DNA of 64,000 bases from Candidatus Gastranaerophilales bacterium (GTDB lineage Bacteria; Cyanobacteriota; Vampirovibrionia; Gastranaerophilales; Gastranaerophilaceae), in the NCBI GenBank assembly GCA_944325555.1, contig CALVAN010000003.1:1-64000 (forward strand). Direction: 5' to 3'. Under the pieces are notes generated by a model. That model was not told where the DNA came from and did not search any database. It saw only the letters and a list, made by a program, of their open reading frames with translations. This document shows, piece after piece, positions 57,898 through 64,000 of the stretch. Position 1 is the stretch's first letter, and the number at the start of each line of letters is the position of its first letter. Both the position numbers and the translations under genes were made by a program.

Positions 57898-58158
57898 ATG
57901 TCAGAAAACTTTTTTAAACAACCTTTCGGAATGAACATTAAAGTTCCGGTTAAAACAATAAAACAGGTTGAAAAAACTGCCGAAGGTACGGTTAGCGGCA
58001 TTTGGGAACCTTTATTTAACTTTATTGATTCCAATCAACAGGTTTTTAACGGCAATGTTGCTAATGAGATTGAAAAATACAATCTTATGCAGTATAACGT
58101 TGGCGCTGCTTTAAGAAGAGATAAAATTACAGGTACCCAGTTTGATACAAAGGGGTAA
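57898..58158 (+). CDS. Small protein, unknown
   Basis: This 86-residue protein (MSENFFKQPFGMNIKVPVKT, then EGTVSGIWEPLFNFIDSNQQ) has a good GGGGTG ribosome site nine bases before the ATG and a terminator after it. It has no signal peptide. The sequence ends LRRDKITGTQFDTKG. It is well expressed by its signals but not recognised. Confidence 0.6.
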   Translation: MSENFFKQPFGMNIKVPVKTIKQVEKTAEGTVSGIWEPLFNFIDSNQQVFNGNVANEIEKYNLMQYNVGAALRRDKITGTQFDTKG

Positions 58159-58203
58159 GATTTTGTAATAAGAGGTTTAGAATAGTTAGCTTTCAAAATA
58201 AAA

Positions 58204-58240
58204 AACACTCCCGCTATAAGAATAGGGGAGTGTTTTTTGT
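58204..58240. terminator. Bidirectional terminator
   Basis: AACACTCCC pairs with GGGAGTGTT around a 13-base loop and is followed by TTTTTG on the plus strand, with an A-run on the other side. It separates the convergent 57898 and Skp-like genes. Confidence 0.85.
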
Positions 58241-58253
58241 TTATTGTAATTTA

Positions 58254-58715
58254 CTATTTTACTTCTTTTGTGATTTCAGCAGTAATATCTGTACCGCCGT
58301 ATAATACAACGCCTTTAGCAAGAACTATTTCATAGTTTGCTGCTTTAGCTTTTTGATTGATTATAGTTGAGATATTTTTATCGATAGCAGCAAGTTTTTT
58401 TGCGTAATCTTTCTGGATAGTATTTCTTTTAGCGTTAAGTTCTTTGTTATATTTGTTTTCAAGTTCTTTTCTTTTTGTTGCATTTGTTTCCTTAGCTACG
58501 TTAGCTCTTGCTGTTGTTACAAAGTTAGCTAAATCTTTAATTTTTGCTTCTCTGTCAGCTTTAAGAGCTTTTACCTGAGATGATGATGCAACAACTTTTT
58601 GTACATCAACAACTGCAATTTTGCTGGGAACGTTTGAAATAGCATAATTATTTACGGACATGCCTATCACAAAAGCAGTTAAACCTAATGCAGCATACTT
58701 CACACAATTTTTCAT
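58254..58715 (-). CDS. OmpH/Skp-family periplasmic chaperone-like protein
   Basis: This 153-residue protein has a signal or anchor helix (residues 5-28) and the Skp layout: a first strand IAVVDVQKVVASSSQVKALK, a long Lys/Glu/Ala coiled-coil pair, and a final strand YEIVLAKGVVLYGGTDITAE with ITKEV. Skp holds unfolded outer-membrane proteins in the periplasm. Its presence argues for an outer membrane. It is alone between terminators. Confidence 0.85.
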   Translation of the reverse strand: MKNCVKYAALGLTAFVIGMSVNNYAISNVPSKIAVVDVQKVVASSSQVKALKADREAKIKDLANFVTTARANVAKETNATKRKELENKYNKELNAKRNTIQKDYAKKLAAIDKNISTIINQKAKAANYEIVLAKGVVLYGGTDITAEITKEVK

Positions 58716-58873
58716 TAAACTCTCTCCTTTTTTGAAAATTATTTATTTTTATATTGCTATTTTAGCCATAAAACTTATTTTTATCAATAAACTTTTTATG
58801 TAAATTTAAATTTTTATAATAATTGCAGTATAATTTGAGGCAATTTAAATTTCGCTTTTGTTTTTAACTAAAT

Positions 58874-59806
58874 ATGAAGGTAAATTCTTATACAAAGTGT
58901 GAAACTCCGCAAAACAGCAGCTCCGAGCTTGCTTGTACGTCTTTGAAACCTGCCTGCCAACAGGTGAACAGGTCTTATGATGTTGACTCTTCAAGCTGCC
59001 ATGATACATACGGCCGGGCTATGGTCGCAATGCAGGGTGCTAAAAAACCGAAAACAAAAGAAGAAGTTGCGGCACTTGTTAATCAGATTATTGAAAATAC
59101 CGGCATGCAAATAGGACGTCATATAAATGACAAACATATTCATATCGGCAGACCTGTAGAAGGTTTTAAAAATCTTTGTTATGATGATATGAGGGCAAAA
59201 TGTTTAAGAGATAACGACGGTTTTGTTGACTCAATTTATCTGCTGGATAACAAGACCGGTGATGTTAAAATCTACGATGCTGAGGCAAATTTAAAAAAAC
59301 ATTTTACGCAAAGTGATATGAAGGCTCTAAAAGAGTACAAATACACTGTTGATGAGCTTCATAACTATTTAAGGCACGGAAAAATAAGAGGCATAAGCAC
59401 TCAAGAAACTTTAAAAGATATCGTAACAACACTGGATAATTTGTTTAACGATGAGTCAAAAGTATTTCGTACGGAAAAGGATATGGTCTTATACAGGGCA
59501 CTTCAGCCCGATTTGAGCGAACGGCAAAAAGATGTTTTAACTACGTTGGGCGGAATTTATTCCGACAATTCTTTTGTTTCGACCTCAACGGAGCTTAATG
59601 TTGCGGAAAGATTTCGTTCCGTGGACAACCCCATTTTAAAAATAGAAGTTCCTAAGGGTACGAAATATCTTGATATGGATGCATTATTCAATATTGACCG
59701 GCAGCATTGGAATGAAAAAGAATATTTGCTCAATCGCAACAGCCGATTCGAGGTTACGGGATTTGACGTATTAAATAACATTATCAAAGTTAAATATCTT
59801 GGTTAG
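58874..59806 (+). CDS. ADP-ribosyltransferase-like protein
   Basis: The C-terminal 120 residues of this 310-residue protein match R-S-E type mono-ADP-ribosyltransferases. Arg is in MVLYRALQPDLS near residue 208, STS in DNSFVSTSTEL near 234, and the Glu-x-Glu in HWNEKEYLL near 280. These residues form the NAD site of C3/VIP2-like toxins. The N-terminal 90 residues are Ser/Cys/Gln-rich (KCETPQNSSSELACTSLKPA) and end near HINDKHIHIGRPVEG. No Sec signal is seen and no ribosome site is clear. It may be an effector or a regulator of the host cell's own proteins. Confidence 0.75.
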   Translation: MKVNSYTKCETPQNSSSELACTSLKPACQQVNRSYDVDSSSCHDTYGRAMVAMQGAKKPKTKEEVAALVNQIIENTGMQIGRHINDKHIHIGRPVEGFKNLCYDDMRAKCLRDNDGFVDSIYLLDNKTGDVKIYDAEANLKKHFTQSDMKALKEYKYTVDELHNYLRHGKIRGISTQETLKDIVTTLDNLFNDESKVFRTEKDMVLYRALQPDLSERQKDVLTTLGGIYSDNSFVSTSTELNVAERFRSVDNPILKIEVPKGTKYLDMDALFNIDRQHWNEKEYLLNRNSRFEVTGFDVLNNIIKVKYLG

Positions 59807-59903
59807 TATTTATTCGGGTATTGACTTTTGGGAGGATTCAACAAATTGACAAACTTATAATGTTTGTTAGACTTGTTATATCTAATGTAAACAGGGAGTA
59901 AAA

Positions 59904-60326
59904 ATGTCAATAAACATAAAGCAGACGACTAAAGAAAAACTTTCGGCAATTTTAGGGATTATCATTTTTTTTGCGGTTTGCGTGTTAGTTGTTGTGCTAA
60001 ATGAGATTATTGATGTGGAATGTGTAAAATCTCAAAATATTTGCACGGTTTATTCGCATAAGGCCTTTCAGCCAAGAGAAGTAACGGAAATGTTTAAAAT
60101 CTCTGAGGTAATGTATGGCGAGGTTGTAAAAGAAAGAACAAGGGGGAGAAACAGTCATACATATTACAATGTTGTTTTAAAGTTTAAGAATGGCGAAAGT
60201 TTAAATTTATACAATGTACATTTTAGGTCAAGTGAAAATGCATATAAATTTATAAACAGAATTCAGGATAGAGAAGATTTTTATTTTAAGGGCAATTTTA
60301 TAAAATCGTTTTTTGATTTGTACTAA
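59904..60326 (+). CDS. Membrane-anchored small protein
   Basis: This 140-residue protein has one N-terminal membrane helix (AILGIIIFFAVCVLVVVLNE) and a soluble C-terminal part with strands (YYNVVLKFKNGESLNLYNVH) and a helix. AGGGAG lies seven bases before the ATG. It resembles small PH-like or DUF-type anchored domains, but no family is certain. Confidence 0.6.
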   Translation: MSINIKQTTKEKLSAILGIIIFFAVCVLVVVLNEIIDVECVKSQNICTVYSHKAFQPREVTEMFKISEVMYGEVVKERTRGRNSHTYYNVVLKFKNGESLNLYNVHFRSSENAYKFINRIQDREDFYFKGNFIKSFFDLY

Positions 60327-60392
60327 AAAAACAGCAAAAAATATTTTTACGGGTTTTACTTAATCATAAATTAAGAAGAGGTTAGATTCGCC

Positions 60393-61901
60393 ATGAAAAT
60401 TCACTCCGTAAATTTTTCTTCATCGTATTCTCAACCTGAGAGAATAAAACAAAATAAATCTTTTTTTCACGTGTCGGCACCGCATAAAAATGTCGGTTAT
60501 ATTGCAGTTTTTAATAACCATAGTGTCAGTTTCGGGGCAAATCCTTTAAATGTAATTAATGAAATAAAAAGCTTTACAAAATTCGTAAAAGCCAAAGCAT
60601 ATGCTGACAACTTATGCAGATATGTAATATCTTCAGGTAAACAGCAGGAATTTATGCTCAGGGATTTTTGTATGGAACCGTTAGAAGGGCTGCAATATGG
60701 AATAAAGGCTTTTAAAGGTTTAACCATGAAAGAAATCCAGTACCTGAGCGAAAATCTGCATGTTATAGCGGTGAAAAGAGGCTGCAAAAACATGTGTGCT
60801 CATTGTTATGCCGATGCCAAACCTCAAAAAAGAGAAATGAGCTGGGAAGATTTCACCTCAATCACAAGGGGTTTTAAAACACTGCGCAAGCGTTTTCACA
60901 ACCTTGATATTTTCGGTGAAAACAATCCCATATCCAAGGAAGATTTGATATATCGAACAACGGAACTCTTTTACGATGCTGATTGCATGAATCTTGCAAT
61001 AAAGGACAAAAAAGGCAAATTGTATGATTTTACGGAACTTGCAACAGAGCTGTACGAATCTTTGGGAAGAAAAACAGCCTTTGATACTTCGGGTTGGAAT
61101 CGTAACAATCAATTAATGCAAGTGCGTGCGGAAAAATATGCACAATATTTTTCAAAGAAAGAAAATATGGATAAGCTTAATGCTTTCAATGTATCGTTTA
61201 ACGTTTTTAACGCCTCTTACGTTGCCTCAAGAAAAGCCTTAAAAAACGGTGATTTTGATAAAGCCAAAAGACTAAGAGAAAAATATGTTGATAATATGGT
61301 AAATACTCTGTTTACTTTCACGCCGGTTTTGGATAATCCTAAGTTCCATCTGCTGGTACGATGTTTTGACTCTTCTGCAAAAAATGCTAACGGTTTTGAT
61401 AAAAAGTCACTTGCTTCCCTTGCTCAAGAGGTTGTGGATAAACTTATCGAATTATACAAAAAAGATTTAAACGGTAATAAAAAATATATTAAAACGGATC
61501 AGCAATTAGAATATACGGTAGCAAATGTTGTTTTTAAAATGAATCATTTGGATACTTCATTAAATTCTTCCGGAAGGATGAAAAAATTTATGCAGGATTT
61601 TAATATAAAAGCTCCGCTTATGGAATATGATGCATCTATGGAAAATGTAAAAAAAGAACTTGCCCAAAACGGAAGGTATCACAAATACATAATGCACAGG
61701 CTTATTGATGCGGACGGAAAAGTTTATCATATGAATTATGCACGGTTTTTCCCTACGGAAATACAGCTGAACCTTTCTCAAAAAGATGTCCCTTCACCAA
61801 AATTGGCAAACCTTGATGAAAGTTTTATTGTCACAAAAGAGCTTTTAAACCTTCCCGAAGTTCAAATTATCCAAAAGGTGCGTACGGATAAAAAACAGTA
61901 A
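60393..61901 (+). CDS. Radical-SAM protein with F-G-A leader
   Basis: This 502-residue protein has a leader with NNHSVSFGANPLN and then a radical-SAM core. The iron-sulfur motif is Cys-x3-Cys-x2-Cys in RGCKNMCAHCYADAK, residues 131-138. Downstream NLDIFGENNP and GRKTAFDTSGWNRNN are in the expected places for barrel strands. The C-terminal 150 residues have no SPASM-type Cys cluster. Radical-SAM enzymes modify peptides, nucleotides or cofactors; the substrate here is not evident. GAAGAGG lies upstream of the ATG. Confidence 0.8.
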   Translation: MKIHSVNFSSSYSQPERIKQNKSFFHVSAPHKNVGYIAVFNNHSVSFGANPLNVINEIKSFTKFVKAKAYADNLCRYVISSGKQQEFMLRDFCMEPLEGLQYGIKAFKGLTMKEIQYLSENLHVIAVKRGCKNMCAHCYADAKPQKREMSWEDFTSITRGFKTLRKRFHNLDIFGENNPISKEDLIYRTTELFYDADCMNLAIKDKKGKLYDFTELATELYESLGRKTAFDTSGWNRNNQLMQVRAEKYAQYFSKKENMDKLNAFNVSFNVFNASYVASRKALKNGDFDKAKRLREKYVDNMVNTLFTFTPVLDNPKFHLLVRCFDSSAKNANGFDKKSLASLAQEVVDKLIELYKKDLNGNKKYIKTDQQLEYTVANVVFKMNHLDTSLNSSGRMKKFMQDFNIKAPLMEYDASMENVKKELAQNGRYHKYIMHRLIDADGKVYHMNYARFFPTEIQLNLSQKDVPSPKLANLDESFIVTKELLNLPEVQIIQKVRTDKKQ

Positions 61902-61941
61902 TTGTTTAAATACTTTTATTTTGGGTTTATAATTCATTGTA

Positions 61942-63237
61942 ATGCATACCGGGTGTACAAAAGAAGAAATAAAACGTTTTATTGTCCAGCATAAACTGCT
62001 TGATGATTCAGGTTTGTTTAAAGATGAAGAACTTGCCCGGTTATATGATTTGGATGAAAATGACTGGAACAATGTTATAAATAGGCATTTGTTTTCTCCG
62101 TATATTTTTGAAAACTACTACAAGCTTTTGATTACGCCGCAGCAGCGTGTTGATACAATATATGTGCTTTCAAAACTTGAAGAACAATACTGGCAGAATA
62201 TTTTTGACAGGTTGCTTTATCTGTTAATCGGGTTAAAGGTCTTTTGTGCCTCGGATTTGATGCTGCTTGCCAAACTTACGGATAAAGAGTTTGAAAGAGC
62301 AGATGCTTTGGGGATTTTTGATTATGATAACAAACTTATGACGGAGTTGTCCTGCAAAGAACTTTATCTTCTGGCAAAATACCCGGACCCCTTGCTAGAA
62401 GAAACAGTGAAAAGGGGAATATATAAATCTCCTCAAAAGTACAAAAAACTTCTGTCGGATAAAAAATTGTTTTCCCGTGCTTCGGAATTTAAAAAGGCGT
62501 TTGAAATAAGAAATATAAGTTTTGAGGGGCTTGAAAAATATAACGTCAAAATAAAGGATAAAGTTCGATATTTAAAATCAACGCAACCATTTTTGCCGCA
62601 AACAACACTAAAACCTAAAGGATTTTGTATAGAAAAAATCCGCTCCGCTTGCGATAGCTCCAATATCTTCTTTTTGGCTCATGGTATTGCCGATGAAAAA
62701 AGTTTAACCGACGTTTTGAAAATGGAACAAACCTCTGTTATAAGGGCATCTTATGTAAATCTGAAAAAAGGGAACACAAAGCTGTTTTATAAACAGGGCG
62801 CAATTTTAAAGACCGCACAAGAGAACATACATGCGGGTTATTACAAGGATATGCAGACTTTTGAAAGGATTGATATCGATACACTTGTTTTTAAGTATCT
62901 CTTTAATGAGGAAAACAAACTGTATAGAACTTATTTTTCTTCTCTTTTTAAAGAGGTTAGCGGCTTTGATGATGGTATGTATATTGATTTTTTAGAAAAG
63001 TATAAAGACAAAAGTTTTGAAGAAATAGAAGATAAGAACATAAAAGATAAAATCTTATGTTATTTGGATTCAATTCCCGTAAAATTTTATGAAAAAGACC
63101 ACAATCATAACGAAATTTTGATTACAAATCCTGAGATAATTGCATTGTTTGTGTACGATACGCCAAATTTTGATATTCCTGATTTTTTAATTGAGTTTGC
63201 TCAAAAGCAAAACTTACCCGTTTATGTTTTAGATTAA
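61942..63237 (+). CDS. Hypothetical helical protein
   Basis: This 431-residue protein of unknown function follows the radical-SAM gene by 40 bp. The first 200 residues are helical, with repeated short units (EELARLYDLDENDWNNVINR; DLMLLAKLTDKEFERADALG; ELYLLAKYPDPLLEETVKRG) that look like a helical-repeat solenoid. The second half is alpha/beta (VIRASYVNLKKGNTKLFYKQ). There is no signal or membrane part. The ribosome site is weak (TTGTA before the ATG). It may be a partner of the radical-SAM protein. Confidence 0.6.
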   Translation: MHTGCTKEEIKRFIVQHKLLDDSGLFKDEELARLYDLDENDWNNVINRHLFSPYIFENYYKLLITPQQRVDTIYVLSKLEEQYWQNIFDRLLYLLIGLKVFCASDLMLLAKLTDKEFERADALGIFDYDNKLMTELSCKELYLLAKYPDPLLEETVKRGIYKSPQKYKKLLSDKKLFSRASEFKKAFEIRNISFEGLEKYNVKIKDKVRYLKSTQPFLPQTTLKPKGFCIEKIRSACDSSNIFFLAHGIADEKSLTDVLKMEQTSVIRASYVNLKKGNTKLFYKQGAILKTAQENIHAGYYKDMQTFERIDIDTLVFKYLFNEENKLYRTYFSSLFKEVSGFDDGMYIDFLEKYKDKSFEEIEDKNIKDKILCYLDSIPVKFYEKDHNHNEILITNPEIIALFVYDTPNFDIPDFLIEFAQKQNLPVYVLD

Positions 63238-63340
63238 TTTAATTTTTGTAAATCTTTTACTAAATCGGTAACAAAAAAAATCTTGTTGAGGTATTTTGCT
63301 GATAAAGGTCACTTTTTATTTTAAAGTTAGGAGAGAAGAG

Positions 63341-64000
63341 ATGAAAATTCCCGGAATCGGTTTAGTAACATATAAAAAAAATCAGGCTGATAAAACAATA
63401 AACGGTAATATTAACAATCCTGCTTTTAAAGGTCGTGTTGATACCGAGATGAGAAACATACTCGTCGACCGTACAATAATTTGTAACAAGGGTCATTCAG
63501 GATATACAACATATTATAGTAATGAGCATAACGGTACAAAAACCGATGAATTGTACAGAATGGTTAACATATACAGACCCTACAGCTGGGAACAGACTAC
63601 TCCGTATTCGCCGTTAGGAACGCCTAATTTTACAACCTATAGTGCAATAGCAGGAGAAACAATGATTGACCAAAAATACGGTTCCGGACACAATAATAAT
63701 GACTTTGTCGAACCTCACGGATTTTGGTGCGAACTGCCCGAAATAAAACCAGACAGAGAGGCTCCTGATTATCTTGAAGAAACACCTTTCAGGCTGACAC
63801 CTCCTGTCCGCTATGAGAACGGGCGTCCTGTTTACAAAACCGGCGAAGCTATATATCAACAGAATGAGTACAGAAAAGAATATCAGAATCTCCATACAAA
63901 AATTTGGCAGGGAGCAATCGGAGAAATAGGCAAACCTTTAAACAGACTGGAATCATTGGAAGATAAATTATCAAAATTAGAAAGAATTAAAAAAGAAAAT
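63341..64000 (+). CDS. Partial protein with F-K-G leader, cut by the window end
   Basis: Starting at the ATG at 63341 (AGGAGAGAAG before it), 220 codons run open to the window end. The leader KTINGNINNPAFKGRVDTEM carries the F-K-G motif. The next part (GHSGYTTYYSNEHNGTKTDE, WEQTTPYSPLGTPNFTTYSA) is polar and strand-rich. The last 50 residues form a Lys/Glu coiled coil. No family is recognised. The remainder lies outside the window. Confidence 0.75.
   Translation, partial: MKIPGIGLVTYKKNQADKTINGNINNPAFKGRVDTEMRNILVDRTIICNKGHSGYTTYYSNEHNGTKTDELYRMVNIYRPYSWEQTTPYSPLGTPNFTTYSAIAGETMIDQKYGSGHNNNDFVEPHGFWCELPEIKPDREAPDYLEETPFRLTPPVRYENGRPVYKTGEAIYQQNEYRKEYQNLHTKIWQGAIGEIGKPLNRLESLEDKLSKLERIKKEN

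Overview
The window reads as a chromosomal stretch of an AT-rich, flagellated, Gram-negative-type bacterium. Flagellar rod genes, an OmpH/Skp-type periplasmic chaperone, rubrerythrin (anaerobe) and many proteins with a short N-terminal F-K-G or F-G-A motif fit best with the gut Gastranaerophilales (Vampirovibrionia/Melainabacteria, sister to Cyanobacteria). That assignment is inference from gene content and style; no 16S gene or comparable marker is present.

Layout. 0.3-7.3 kb, minus strand: aldo/keto reductase with its TetR regulator, two DUF4013 membrane proteins, then housekeeping genes surE, pyrG, gatC and rpsP (behind a structured leader). 7.7-10.8 kb, plus strand: a small protein, a regulator made of four tandem GntR-type winged helices, a HEAGH-motif protein and a 52-residue peptide gene. 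14.8-10.9 kb, minus strand: rny, ymdB-like phosphoesterase, PHP phosphoesterase and a pseudopilin in one run. 15-25.9 kb: hydrolase, a structured RNA, an orphan sensor kinase, a GNAT protein, a trio of AAA-type proteins of which two have lost the Walker A motif, a phosphodiester glycosidase and rubrerythrin. 29.9-26 kb, minus strand: flagellar rod operon (two FlgF/FlgG-type proteins, flgB, flgC, SLT transglycosylase, fliE).

30-37.6 kb is accessory: a ParE-like chimera, a tiny antitoxin-like gene behind a perfect palindrome, the second copy of the structured RNA, then a defence-like island (double AAA ATPase, a frameshifted small gene, an integrase scar, a small beta-type protein, a PD-(D/E)XK nuclease, a WYL regulator and unknowns). 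A shared palindrome precedes both the ATPase gene and the WYL gene.

37.7-50.5 kb is a nested integration hotspot at one tRNA-Met(CAU) gene. A small island (37.69-39.36 kb) is bounded by 21-bp copies of the tRNA 3' end. A second element (39.38-50.47 kb) splits the tRNA in its anticodon arm and carries a complete replacement tRNA-Met. This element encodes secreted proteins, HTH repressors, a serine recombinase, a probable replication initiator next to six iterons (five in exact 22-bp register), a toxin-antitoxin pair, excisionase and tyrosine integrase. It is plasmid-like and lacks recognisable conjugation genes.

50.7-64 kb returns to lineage-style genes: a three-repeat membrane protein, tRNA-Ser(GGA), two paralogous membrane proteins with F-K-G/S leaders, an OmpH/Skp-like chaperone, an ADP-ribosyltransferase-like protein, a radical-SAM protein with a Phe-Gly-Ala leader, and a gene cut by the window end.

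The most unusual signals are the two-copy structured RNA with compensatory changes, the tRNA-splitting iteron element, the possible WYL operator pair, the four-winged-helix regulator and the inactivated AAA paralogues.
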